A DNA stretch of 64,000 bases from Mesorhizobium loti (GTDB lineage Bacteria; Pseudomonadota; Alphaproteobacteria; Rhizobiales; Rhizobiaceae): NCBI RefSeq assembly GCF_001510895.1, contig NZ_LPWA01000121.1, positions 1-64,000 on the forward strand, given 5' to 3'. Below are positions 18,157 to 26,447 of the stretch, in pieces (positions within the stretch are counted from its first letter, which is position 1; each line of letters begins with the position of its first letter). The notes under the pieces are model-generated. The model had not been told where the DNA came from. It saw only the letters and a program-made list of their open reading frames with translations, and searched no databases. Made by a program: the position numbers and the translations under genes.

Positions 18157-19197
18157 CTATTGCTGGATCAGGTTGTTGAATTTTTCCGTCGCCTCGACGA
18201 GGTTGTCGCGCCAGAATTCGGGATCCTGCAGCACCTGCTTCTTGACGTTCTCGGGCGCGGAGTTGATGTCCTTGATCCGCTCCTGCGGGATCTTGCCGGT
18301 CTCGAAGGCCTTCTCGTTGGCCGGGCCGTTGTCGACATAGAGCGGCAGGTTGGCCTGGAGATCGGGGCTGACGAACTTGGCCAGCGCCTTCATGGCGATG
18401 TCCTTGTTCTTCGAGCCCTTCGGGATGACCATGCAGTCGGCGGTCAGCACGCCCTGGTCGAAGGAGAAGCTCACCGGCGCGCCTTCCTTCCTCAAAGTAC
18501 CGGCGCGGCCGTTCCAGATGCTCGCCATATCGACCTCGCCGTCCTTGACGAGTTGCATGGCCTGTGCGCCCGAGGTCCACCAGGCATCGATATGGCCGCG
18601 AACCTTGTCGACGGATTGCAGCGCGCCGTCGATGTCGACCGGATAGACCTTGTCGATCGGAGTGCCCTTGGCGAGAGCGGCGACGCTCAACGTTTCCGTC
18701 GCCTGGCTGCCGGACAGCGCACGGCGTCCGGGGAATTTCTCGACGTCCCAGAAATCGGCCCAGGTCTTCGGTCCCTTGTCGCCGAAAACGTCCGTGCGGT
18801 AGATCAGCACGACCGAGGTGTAGGAGATGCCCACCCAGTCGTCATGGACGAGCTTCGGGTTGATGCCGCTCTTGTCGATGACGTTGTAGTCGAGCTTCTC
18901 GAACAGGCCCTCCTTGGAACCGCGCGCGCATTCGTCGGCGCCAAGCTCGGTGATGTCCCATTTCACCGCATTGCCGGTGACCTGCAGGCGGACGTCGTCG
19001 AGGCCGTTGGTGGTGTCCTGCTTGATGGTGATGCCGAGTTCCTTGGCCGTCGGATCGAAGAAGGCCTTGGTCTGCGCCTCCTGATAGGTGCCGCCCCATG
19101 AGGCTACGGTGATGGTGTCGGCAGCCGATGCCGGAACGGCGACCGAAGCCAGCAGGCCTGCTGCGGCCAAGCCGCGGATGCAAATTGTCTTCGTCAT
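18157..19197 (-). CDS. Polyamine-type ABC substrate-binding protein (PotD-like)
   Basis: 346 residues with a signal peptide ending near ASVAVPASAADT. The mature protein begins ITVASWGGTYQEAQ, typical of the spermidine/putrescine-binding-like family (PotD/IdiI group). The ATG at 19197 has GGAGAAGC upstream; an earlier in-frame start at 19293 would destroy the signal peptide. It is the first gene of the leftward operon that continues with ATPase, two permeases, gamma-glutamyltransferase, ligase and reductase. That context suggests uptake of a gamma-glutamyl or amine compound; this is inference. Confidence 0.92.
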   Translation of the reverse strand: MTKTICIRGLAAAGLLASVAVPASAADTITVASWGGTYQEAQTKAFFDPTAKELGITIKQDTTNGLDDVRLQVTGNAVKWDITELGADECARGSKEGLFEKLDYNVIDKSGINPKLVHDDWVGISYTSVVLIYRTDVFGDKGPKTWADFWDVEKFPGRRALSGSQATETLSVAALAKGTPIDKVYPVDIDGALQSVDKVRGHIDAWWTSGAQAMQLVKDGEVDMASIWNGRAGTLRKEGAPVSFSFDQGVLTADCMVIPKGSKNKDIAMKALAKFVSPDLQANLPLYVDNGPANEKAFETGKIPQERIKDINSAPENVKKQVLQDPEFWRDNLVEATEKFNNLIQQ

Positions 19198-19247
19198 TTT
19201 CGCTTCTCCAACCGGTGTTCCCGTTATCGTTGATTTGGTATGCGAAT

Positions 19248-19257
19248 TTGTATACAA
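19248..19257. promoter_or_regulatory. Candidate GntR operator TTGTATACAA
   Basis: A perfect 10-bp palindrome TTGTATACAA lies in the 232-base gap between the divergent binding-protein gene (start 19197) and the GntR gene (start 19430). It fits the TNGTNNACNA pattern typical of FadR-subfamily GntR operators. It is about 50 bases upstream of the binding-protein start, a reasonable position for control of the operon. Confidence 0.55.
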
Positions 19258-19429
19258 TTTTGAGTGTAATTCGCCGGAAGCCGATGTCAACACGGGCCGT
19301 GCGTTTTTTGGCAGCGATCAACTGAGGCTCGGCTCGGAGCGTGTGCTCCTGTCGAAACGGTCCTGTTTCAAGCAGGAGCTAAAAGGCACTAGACTGCGAA
19401 TCCATGACTGACCGTTGGAGGCGGGACGC

Positions 19430-20131
19430 TTGAGCAAGGAGAGAAAGAACACGCTGCGCGACTCGGTGTTCGAGAAGCTGAAGGCGATGATCATCACCGG
19501 GCAGATCCCGCCCGGCGGCCGCGTCACGGAAAACGAAATCGCCGAGCGCTTGAAGGTGAGCCGCACGCCTGTGCGCGAGGCCTTCAATCGGCTGGAGCGC
19601 GACGGGCTGGTGATCGGGCGTCCGCGCCAGGGTTACGTCGTTGCCGAATTCAACCTGACCATGTTCCGCGAGGCGTTCGACATTCGCGAGCTGCTCGACG
19701 GGCGCGCGACGGAGCTGGCGGCAGCCAACGCGACGGGCGCCGACAAGGCGAAGCTGCGCGAGATGCTCGCCGAATGCGAGCGGCTGGCGGCGATCCCCGA
19801 CCGCAGCACCAGGGAGAAGTTCGAGGAATTGCAAGTCGGCATCGACCTACACCGGGTGATCGCCGAAATGAGCGGCAACGAGATGCTCTACGGCATGCTC
19901 TGCGGCATTCTCGACAAGTGCCAGCAATATGTCTGGACGGAGCTCCTGTGGCTCGACGAATGGAAGCTCACCCGCGAGGAGCATACCGGCATCGTCGACG
20001 CGATCTGCGCCGGCGATACAGCACTTGCCGGCGAGCGCGCCCGCGCGCATGTGCGCGGCTCGCGCGAAAACATCCTGCGCCTGCTGCAGGCAAAGTCCGA
20101 CTACCAGGGGTTTTTCGCCAAGGCGTCCTGA
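19430..20131 (+). CDS. GntR-family regulator (FadR/FCD subgroup)
   Basis: 233 residues. The N-terminal winged HTH has RLKVSRTPVREAFNRLERDGLV (core SRTPVREAFNRLERDGLV), followed by an all-helical FCD ligand domain (about 85-225) that typically binds a small carboxylate via a metal. I chose TTG 19430 because GGAGG lies eight bases upstream. It is divergent from the amine/gamma-glutamyl uptake operon and is its likely regulator. Its 3' end converges on the next ATPase gene with 8 bases between the stops. Confidence 0.9.
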   Translation: MSKERKNTLRDSVFEKLKAMIITGQIPPGGRVTENEIAERLKVSRTPVREAFNRLERDGLVIGRPRQGYVVAEFNLTMFREAFDIRELLDGRATELAAANATGADKAKLREMLAECERLAAIPDRSTREKFEELQVGIDLHRVIAEMSGNEMLYGMLCGILDKCQQYVWTELLWLDEWKLTREEHTGIVDAICAGDTALAGERARAHVRGSRENILRLLQAKSDYQGFFAKAS

Positions 20132-20139
20132 GGGGGCCT

Positions 20140-21282
20140 TCAGTTGGAGAGCACAGGGCAGTTGGCGCCGCGCCGCAGTCTGACATGCGCAACGTCGCCG
20201 ACGCTGAACTGAAAGCCATCGGCGCGGCGTGGAGCATCGACGACGATCGAAGTCCCCTGCCCGAGTTCGGCATGAAGGCGCAGCGTGCGGCCGTGAAAGA
20301 CGACGCCACTGACCCGCGCCGGCGCGGTGCCTTCGGCGGCTTCGCTCGCAACCAGCAGATCCTCCGGCCGCACGCCGATGGTGCGCGTGTCGCCTGCGAC
20401 CGGCATCTCACCAGTTTCCGAGACTGCCTCCAGCGGAAGTTCGCCGGCGGTGAAGCGCAGGCGCTCGCCGTCCCGGCCGACAAAGCGCGACTGCAGAAGG
20501 TTCATCGTGCCGATGAAGGAGGCGACGAACCTTGTCGCGGGCCGGTCGTAAAGCGTCGCCGGCGGCGCGATCTGTTCGATGCGGCCCTTGTTCATGACGA
20601 CGATGCGGTCGGAGATCGACAGCGCCTCGGTCTGATCGTGCGTGACCATAACGAAGGTGGTGCCGAGCCGCGACTGCAGCCGCTTCAGCTCGACCTGCAT
20701 CTGCTCGCGCAGATGCGCGTCGAGTGCCGACAGCGGCTCGTCGAGCAGGAGAACGCGCGGCTCGCAGACGATGGCGCGAGCGAGCGCGACGCGCTGGCGC
20801 TGGCCGCCGGAAAGCTCGGAGATGCGGGCGCGCAGCTTGTCGGCAAGGCCGACCATCTCGAGCGCCTCGCCAACACGCTTGGCCTGCTCTGTGCCGGACA
20901 GTTTGCGCAGCGACAGGCCGAAACCGACATTGGCGGCGACGTCCATATGCGGGAACAGCGCATAGTCCTGGAAGACGGTGTTGACTGGCCGGTCGAAGGG
21001 CCTCAGGCCAGTGATGTCGCGGCCTTCGAGCAGGACATTGCCGCTTGTAGGGCTCTCGAAGCCGGCGATAACGCGTAGGCTCGTCGTCTTGCCGCAGCCG
21101 GACGGGCCGAGCAGTGTCAGGAACTCGCCAGCGGCAATACCGAGGTCGACGGCGTCCAGGCCGACCACGCCGCCGGGAAAAACTTTCGAGACTTTCTCCA
21201 GCCGAACTAGCGGTTCTCGCAATTCCGGACGGAAAACCGTTTCACACTTTTCCTGGAATTGCTCTGTGGCATCAGGCGCCAT
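20140..21282 (-). CDS. Polyamine-type ABC ATPase with repeat-encoded N-terminus
   Basis: 380 residues: Walker A GPSGCGKTT, signature LSGGQRQRVALARA, Walker B LLLDEPLSALD, TOBE-type C-terminus. The start ATG 21282 overlaps the stop of the XRE gene (gATGgcgccTGA region). The first residues after MAPDAT (EQFQEKCETVFRPELR) are encoded entirely by a palindromic repeat at 21219-21265 and belong to no ATPase family. The conserved domain begins at LVRLEKVSKVF. A TTG inside the element could be an alternative start. Confidence 0.9.
   Translation of the reverse strand: MAPDATEQFQEKCETVFRPELREPLVRLEKVSKVFPGGVVGLDAVDLGIAAGEFLTLLGPSGCGKTTSLRVIAGFESPTSGNVLLEGRDITGLRPFDRPVNTVFQDYALFPHMDVAANVGFGLSLRKLSGTEQAKRVGEALEMVGLADKLRARISELSGGQRQRVALARAIVCEPRVLLLDEPLSALDAHLREQMQVELKRLQSRLGTTFVMVTHDQTEALSISDRIVVMNKGRIEQIAPPATLYDRPATRFVASFIGTMNLLQSRFVGRDGERLRFTAGELPLEAVSETGEMPVAGDTRTIGVRPEDLLVASEAAEGTAPARVSGVVFHGRTLRLHAELGQGTSIVVDAPRRADGFQFSVGDVAHVRLRRGANCPVLSN
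21219..21265 (-). repeat. Short palindromic repeat, copy 1, inside ATPase gene
   Basis: A 47-base element with ends agagcaattcc / ggaattgcg, also found at 40226-40273 and 53851-53898. Here it lies within the coding sequence of the ATPase and supplies part of its N-terminus. The three copies differ at only a few positions in the centre. Confidence 0.85.
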
Positions 21283-21880
21283 CGCGCACCTCGGACGGCT
21301 TGGTGGTGTTGACCCAGAGGATCTGGCAGCGCTCGGCGCCGGGATTGCGGAAGGCGTGCAGCAGCGTGCTCTTGAAGGCAAAGCTGTCGCCGGCTTTGAG
21401 CACATAGGTCGTGGCGTCGACCACCAGCTCGACCTCGCCTGTCATCACGAAGCCGAATTCGTGGCCGGCATGGGCGTAGGCTTCCGCCGTGCCGCCGCCG
21501 GCCTCGACCGTCACCAGCATGCCGGTGAGCGTCGCGGCGGGCGGCGAAAGCAACGCCTTGGCAATGCCCTCCGACTTCACCGGGATGGAGCGGCGCTTGT
21601 CGGCGCGCACGCAATAGAGGTCGTTGACCGCCTCGTCGCCGTCGGCAATCAGCGCCGAGGGCTCGATGTCGAGGGCGGCGGCGAGCGGCCATATCACCTT
21701 GACCCGCAGCGAGGACATGCCGCGCTCGATCTGGCTGAGCGCGCCGATGGAAATGCCGGCTTTTGCCGCGAGCTCGGCCAGCGACAGCTTGCGCTCGAGC
21801 CTGAGCGCCCGCACGCGCCGGCCGACGCGGACGTCGGCGTCGTCTTTCGGTTTATCGGTGGCTTCGTCGACTATGTCCAT
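21272..21880 (-). CDS. XRE-cupin transcriptional regulator
   Basis: 202 residues. The N-terminal XRE helix-turn-helix (about 20-75; SLAELAAKAGISIGALSQIE) joins a C-terminal cupin domain (about 130-195; HAGHEFGFVMTGEVELVV). This architecture matches PuuR-like regulators of amine and amino-acid catabolism. Its stop overlaps the ATPase start, so the two are translationally coupled. Candidate operators are the TTTCA-N6-TGAAA sites at 24914 and 26296. Confidence 0.9.
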   Translation of the reverse strand: MDIVDEATDKPKDDADVRVGRRVRALRLERKLSLAELAAKAGISIGALSQIERGMSSLRVKVIWPLAAALDIEPSALIADGDEAVNDLYCVRADKRRSIPVKSEGIAKALLSPPAATLTGMLVTVEAGGGTAEAYAHAGHEFGFVMTGEVELVVDATTYVLKAGDSFAFKSTLLHAFRNPGAERCQILWVNTTKPSEVRDGA

Positions 21881-21901
21881 GCGTTGGTCCTCGTTTCCTT
21901 T

Positions 21902-22048
21902 CCCTTCTCCCCTTGTGGGAGAAGGTGGATCGGCGCGTCAGCGCCGAGACGGATGAGGGGTGTTGGCCGGAGCGCCGTCGGCGCCAAGCTGGAGCACCCC
22001 TCATCCGTCGCCTTCGGCGACATCTTCTCCCACAAGGGGAGAAGGGGG
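21902..22048. repeat. Large intergenic inverted repeat between binding protein and XRE gene
   Basis: Arms 21903-21963 and 21994-22047 are imperfect reverse complements; they begin and end with ccttctccccttgtgggag-type sequence, and each contains a smaller hairpin. It occupies almost the whole gap between the binding-protein stop (22058) and the XRE start (21880), inside an otherwise continuous leftward gene run. It could stabilise or terminate the upstream transcript and so uncouple the importer from the regulator. Confidence 0.75.
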
Positions 22049-22057
22049 CGTCTTAGC

Positions 22058-23128
22058 TCACCCGCCGGCCTTCACCTTCTCGAACATCTTGGCGACGTCG
22101 TCATTCTGCTTCATCGGACCGGTGAAGATGGTGCTCTTCAGCATCACGTCCGGATCGGCCGGCAATTGGAGCTTGTCCAACTCCTCCTTCGACACGCCGG
22201 CGAAGGCGGTGGAGAGCGAGCTGCCATAGCCGTAGGACTGGATCAGATACTTGCCAGAGTCGGCGTCGAGCCGGCTGTTGATGAAGTCATAGGCGAGATC
22301 GACGTTCTTGGCGTCCTTCAGCATGACGAAACCGCAGGCCCAGGTGAGCATGCCTTCCTTCGGCTTCATGAACTCGACCGGCACGCCCTGTTTCTTCAGC
22401 GAAGTGGCCGAGGCATTCCAGGTCATGGCGGCGACCAGCTGGCCGCTGGCAAGCGCCTGCTCGACAGAGGTCATGTCGGTGGTGTAGCTCGAAAGCAGCG
22501 GCCGCTGCTCGCGCAATTTCGCCGCCACCTTGTCCATCTGCTCGGGCGTCATATCGAAGGGATTCACGCCTGCCAGCAGCGCCGCCACGATCGGCGTGTC
22601 ATGCACGGCGTCGATGGTCGCCATGCGGCCGGCATATCGCTTGTCCCACAGAAGGTTCCAACTCGCCTCGGGATTCTTCACCAGATCGGTGCGGTAGAGG
22701 ATCGAGGTGTTGCCCCAGTCCCACGGCACCATCCACACCTTGCCGTCGCCGGCCTGCAGGTCGGGCAGGTTCTTGAACACCGGGAAGATCGAATCCCAGT
22801 TCTTGATGCGCTTGGTGTCGATCGGCTGCAGCAGGCCTTCCTTGTTCCAGCGCGCCACCTTGTCGTAGCAGGGATGCGCGATGTCGGGCCGGAAGCCGGC
22901 CTTGACCTTGGTGAAGGCATCGTCGTCGTCGCCGAAGATCGTCGCCTCGACGCCATCCGGATGCGCGGCGAGGAAGCTCTTGTTGAAGTCCGGCAGCTCG
23001 TAGCCCGACCAGGTGAAGTATTGGAGCTTGTCGGCGGCCAAAGCGACCGTCGACGACAGCGCCAGAGCCAATGCGGCAAGGCCGGCCCGGGCCTTGTGCC
23101 CGGCGATCGATTTCAGGTGGAATGTCAT
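22058..23128 (-). CDS. Polyamine-type ABC substrate-binding protein
   Basis: 356 residues with a signal peptide ending near STVALAADK. The mature protein starts LQYFTWSGYELPDFNKSF, a PotD/PotF-like opening (WSGYELP). It differs clearly from the binding protein at 18157. It follows its two permeases and precedes the repeat at 21902. The likely ligand is an amine or amino-acid derivative, given the neighbouring flavin amine oxidase; not proven. Confidence 0.9.
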   Translation of the reverse strand: MTFHLKSIAGHKARAGLAALALALSSTVALAADKLQYFTWSGYELPDFNKSFLAAHPDGVEATIFGDDDDAFTKVKAGFRPDIAHPCYDKVARWNKEGLLQPIDTKRIKNWDSIFPVFKNLPDLQAGDGKVWMVPWDWGNTSILYRTDLVKNPEASWNLLWDKRYAGRMATIDAVHDTPIVAALLAGVNPFDMTPEQMDKVAAKLREQRPLLSSYTTDMTSVEQALASGQLVAAMTWNASATSLKKQGVPVEFMKPKEGMLTWACGFVMLKDAKNVDLAYDFINSRLDADSGKYLIQSYGYGSSLSTAFAGVSKEELDKLQLPADPDVMLKSTIFTGPMKQNDDVAKMFEKVKAGG

Positions 23129-23155
23129 TTTCGTTCTCCTCTTCTTTGTTGTGGT

Positions 23156-23977
23156 TCAGGCTGGATTGCGGCGCGCGGCGCCCAGACCGCGATGGCGCAG
23201 TATCTCGGCGAGGGCGGCGATGATGACGGACACGGTGAGGATCACCGTGCCGAGCGCCATCACGGTCGGCAGCGAGCGCGGAAAGCGCAGCTGGCTCCAG
23301 ATGTAGAGCGGCAGCGTCGGCTCGGTGCCGGCGAGGAAGAAGACGACGATGAACTCGTCGAAAGAGGTCAAAAAGGCGAGCATGAAGGCCGATAGCACGG
23401 CCGGCAGGCTGAGCGGCAGCATGACGCGCCGGAATGTCGTCCAATCGGAGGCGCCGAGGTCGAGCGCCGCCTCGCAGATGGTTTTCGGGATGGCGGCGAA
23501 ACGGCTGCGCATCACCACCACCGTGGTCGGCAGCGCCACCAGGATATGGCCGAGCACGATGGCGACGCGCGATGGGCCGAGGCCGATGAGATTGACCAGG
23601 ATCAACAGCGAAATGCCGACGATGACGCCGGGGATCAGGATCGGCAGCCGGGCGACGGCGCTGATGGTGGTCGCAAGCGGCGAGCGGCCGTAAAGGTCCA
23701 TATACGAAACGGTGATGCCGCAGAGCGTCGCGCCGGAGGCGGCGATGACGCCGATGACGAGGCTGTTGGCCAAAGCGCCGGAGAGCGCTGGGTTGCCGTA
23801 GAGCGTCTCATACCAGCTAAGCGTGAAGCTCTGCAGCGGAAACGCTGCCTGGATGGAATCGTTGAAGGAAAACAGCGGGATCAAAAGGATCGGCAGATAG
23901 AGGAAGACGAGATAGGCAAGCACGTAGAGGCCGAGCCAGCGGCCGCTTGCATTTGCGTCTTTGCGCGCCGCGTTCAT
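23156..23977 (-). CDS. Polyamine-type ABC permease (PotC-like)
   Basis: 273 residues, six hydrophobic segments, and the coupling motif EAALDLGASDWTTFRRVMLP about two thirds along. It overlaps the upstream permease by ATGA (23974-23977). It forms the transmembrane heterodimer with that protein, driven by the ATPase at 20140. Confidence 0.92.
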   Translation of the reverse strand: MNAARKDANASGRWLGLYVLAYLVFLYLPILLIPLFSFNDSIQAAFPLQSFTLSWYETLYGNPALSGALANSLVIGVIAASGATLCGITVSYMDLYGRSPLATTISAVARLPILIPGVIVGISLLILVNLIGLGPSRVAIVLGHILVALPTTVVVMRSRFAAIPKTICEAALDLGASDWTTFRRVMLPLSLPAVLSAFMLAFLTSFDEFIVVFFLAGTEPTLPLYIWSQLRFPRSLPTVMALGTVILTVSVIIAALAEILRHRGLGAARRNPA

Positions 23978-24861
23978 GTGCGGCTGCCAAATCTGCGGTC
24001 GGCGCCGCGCGCGAGAAGAACCACGCAGAGGATGACCAGCATGACGCAGACCGAGAGCGCAGCGCCGAAGGGCCAGTCATTGGCCTTGCCGAACTGCGAC
24101 TGGATCAGCGTGCCGATCATGGTGCTGGCCGGGCCGCCGACCATGGCCGGCGTGACATAGTCGCCGACGGTCGGCACGAAGACGACGAGGGCAGCCGCTA
24201 AAACGCCCGGCATCGAATTAGGCAGCACGACGCGGCGGAAGCTGGTGAAAGGTCGCGCGCCGAGATCGGAGGCGGCTTCGAGCAGCGATTTCGGGATCGT
24301 GTCCAGCGCCACATAGATGGGCAGGATGGCGAAGGGTGCGTAGGCATGCGCCAGCGTCACCACGACCGCGGCGGGCGTGTTGAGGAAAGCCAGAGTCGGT
24401 TCCGACCAGAGGCCGCTTTCGATGAAAGCCGAGTTCAGCACGCCGTTGTAGGCGAGCACGATCTTCCAGGCGAAGACGCGCAAAAGGTAGCTGGTCCAGA
24501 ACGGCAACGTCACCAGGAAGAGCAGCAGGTTGCGCCGCCGCCCGGCGTGGAAGGCAAGGTAATAGGCGACCGGATAGGCGGTGGCCACGGTCGCCAGCGT
24601 CACCAGGCCGGCGATGACCAGCGAGCGCAGCGTCACCGTCCAGTAGAGCGGATCGGTGGCCACGGTGACGAAATTCTCCGCCGTCAGCCCGGCGCCGAGC
24701 AGGGAGCCGTCATTGCTCCTGAAGGCGAGGAAAATCACCAGGCCGAGCGCGAACAGGATGAGGAAGAAGGTGACCAGCCCGCCTGGCAGAAGCATGGCGA
24801 ACCGGAAGACCGGCGAGATGCGGGTTTCCGGCGATGGCCGCGCTGCAACGATGGTCGACAT
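23974..24861 (-). CDS. Polyamine-type ABC permease (PotB-like)
   Basis: 295 residues. A 25-residue soluble N-terminus is followed by six helices; the coupling motif is EAASDLGARPFTSFRRVVLP. First gene of the importer transcription unit, with a consensus-like promoter just upstream at 24908-24936. Confidence 0.92.
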   Translation of the reverse strand: MSTIVAARPSPETRISPVFRFAMLLPGGLVTFFLILFALGLVIFLAFRSNDGSLLGAGLTAENFVTVATDPLYWTVTLRSLVIAGLVTLATVATAYPVAYYLAFHAGRRRNLLLFLVTLPFWTSYLLRVFAWKIVLAYNGVLNSAFIESGLWSEPTLAFLNTPAAVVVTLAHAYAPFAILPIYVALDTIPKSLLEAASDLGARPFTSFRRVVLPNSMPGVLAAALVVFVPTVGDYVTPAMVGGPASTMIGTLIQSQFGKANDWPFGAALSVCVMLVILCVVLLARGADRRFGSRT

Positions 24862-24907
24862 CTTATTGCCTATTGGGGCTGTCCATCGGATTTTTTGAAA
24901 TCGACCG

Positions 24908-24936
24908 ATGATTTTTCATATTCATGAAACTGTCAA
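24908..24936 (-). promoter_or_regulatory. Promoter with palindromic operator in the spacer
   Basis: On the minus strand TTGACA (24936-24931) is followed after exactly 17 bases by AATCAT (24913-24908), upstream of the permease start at 24861. The spacer contains the perfect inverted repeat TTTCAT-N4-ATGAAA (24914-24929). A repressor bound there would block polymerase directly. A matching TTTCA-N6-TGAAA site lies upstream of the oxidase gene. Confidence 0.65.
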
Positions 24937-24969
24937 GCTGAATTGCTTGTGCGCTGCACACGTTCGGCG

Positions 24970-26253
24970 TCAGCGCTCGAATGCGTCGAGCATCCGGTAC
25001 CAGGTGATCATGGCGGCGACGCCGACCCGGCGGAAGGCATGGAACGGGATCGGCTGGATCGGCGACAGCGGGAATGGCAATTGCCTGGCATCGCCGCTCG
25101 CCAGATAGCTTGCTATGCGTTTGCCAAGCGCGCTCATCAGCCCGACGCCCCTGCCCTGGCAGCCGACCACGGCAAGCAGGCCCTTCTCCGGTTCATGCAG
25201 ATGCGGCAGGTGATCCGGCGTAAGCGCCACGCGGCCGAACCAGCGCTTTTCGATGGCGATGCCGGCAAGCGCCGGATAGAGGCGCAGCAGCGCGCGTTCG
25301 CAATGCGCCCAGTCCGCGGCACTCGATGGCAGCGCCATGCGGCCGCGTCCGCCCAGCACCATCCGGCCGTCGGGGCTCTTGCGGTAGTAGACGAGGATGC
25401 GACGCGAATCCGAGACGGCCTGGCCGCCCGGCAGGATGCTGACGGCGAGGTCGGCCGGCAGCGGCGCGGTGGCGATCTGGAAGGAATGCAGCGGCACGAT
25501 CGTCTGCGCGAGGCCAGGCAGCAGACCATCCGTGTAAGCGTTGGTGGCGAGCACGACGGACTTCGCGCGCAACTCGGCCCCGCTTTGCGTCGAAACTCGC
25601 CAGAGGCCGGCTTCCTTGCTGAGCTTCACCACCCTCTGCTGCTCGGCGATCTTCACGCCGGCGCCTGCCGCGACACGCGCCAATTCCATCGTGTAAGACA
25701 GCGGATCGATGACGCCGGCGCGGCGGTCGAGCCAGCCGCCAAGATAGCCCTTGGCGCCGGTCATTGCCGCGATCTCGGCCCGGCCGAGCAGTTTCACGTC
25801 GGCGCCGCGCGAGCGCCATTGCCGATCGCGATCGGCGGCCGCCCTCAGGGCGGTCTCGGTGTGCGCGGCCTGGATCCAGCCGTTGCGCGTGAACGGCACG
25901 GCAAGTTGCTCATCTCGGATCACATCGAACACGGCGTCGGCCGTCGAGGCGGCGAAGTCGACCAGGGCTTCGCCGCGCGCCTTGCCGAAATGCTCGATCA
26001 GCCATTCCGGATCGTATTTGAGGCCGGGGATGACCTGGCCGCCGTTGAGGCCGGAAGCGCCCTGCCCGATCGCGCCTGCCTCCAGCACCTGGACCGAAAG
26101 GCCCGCGCGGGCCGCATGCAAGGCGGTCGACAGGCCCATGATGCCGCCGCCGACGACGACGGCATCGAGCGTGCTGCCGGCCGACAGCTCGGACTGGAAG
26201 GCCGGAGCTGTTTGGGGCTTCCGCCAGATCGGATCGGAAAAGGCTGCGGGCAA
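24970..26253 (-). CDS. FAD-dependent amine oxidase-like protein (DAO family, PuuB-like)
   Basis: 427 residues. The FAD-binding Rossmann motif VVVGGGIMGLSTALHAARAG lies near residue 32, with a conserved GASGLNGGQV and a C-terminal GCQGRGVGLM that closes the FAD site. The layout matches gamma-glutamylputrescine oxidase and other DAO-family oxidases, which oxidise a secondary or primary amine with release of hydrogen peroxide. Its place directly upstream of a polyamine-type importer and an XRE-cupin regulator resembles puu-like loci. The exact amine is unknown. Confidence 0.87.
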   Translation of the reverse strand: MPAAFSDPIWRKPQTAPAFQSELSAGSTLDAVVVGGGIMGLSTALHAARAGLSVQVLEAGAIGQGASGLNGGQVIPGLKYDPEWLIEHFGKARGEALVDFAASTADAVFDVIRDEQLAVPFTRNGWIQAAHTETALRAAADRDRQWRSRGADVKLLGRAEIAAMTGAKGYLGGWLDRRAGVIDPLSYTMELARVAAGAGVKIAEQQRVVKLSKEAGLWRVSTQSGAELRAKSVVLATNAYTDGLLPGLAQTIVPLHSFQIATAPLPADLAVSILPGGQAVSDSRRILVYYRKSPDGRMVLGGRGRMALPSSAADWAHCERALLRLYPALAGIAIEKRWFGRVALTPDHLPHLHEPEKGLLAVVGCQGRGVGLMSALGKRIASYLASGDARQLPFPLSPIQPIPFHAFRRVGVAAMITWYRMLDAFER

Positions 26254-26295
26254 GGGTCACCTGAGCGCTGGAGCTTGTGAAAATTCTATTGTCGA

Positions 26296-26311
26296 TTTCA
26301 TGGACTTGAAA
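26296..26311. promoter_or_regulatory. Candidate operator TTTCA-N6-TGAAA upstream of the oxidase gene
   Basis: The sequence tttcatggacttgaaa is an inverted repeat with the same arms and six-base spacing as the site inside the promoter at 24914-24929. It lies 43 bases upstream of the oxidase start, in the divergent region shared with the FAA-hydrolase gene. The rest of 26254-26447 shows nothing recognisable. Confidence 0.5.
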
Positions 26312-26447
26312 GCACGTTTCACTAGGCCAGTCTGCCTATGCTGTGAGACAGCACGCCCATTGGGCCATAAATGATGCTGTCAACGGCATAGACCTTTGGG
26401 CAAAATCCTAGGAAAGTGCCGCGCGACAATCGAGAGGATAGAAGACC

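Noticed and set aside
20978..23395. A long open frame opposite the amine importer genes
   Set aside because: It runs through the inverted repeat and four supported genes on the other strand; no motif or ribosome binding site.
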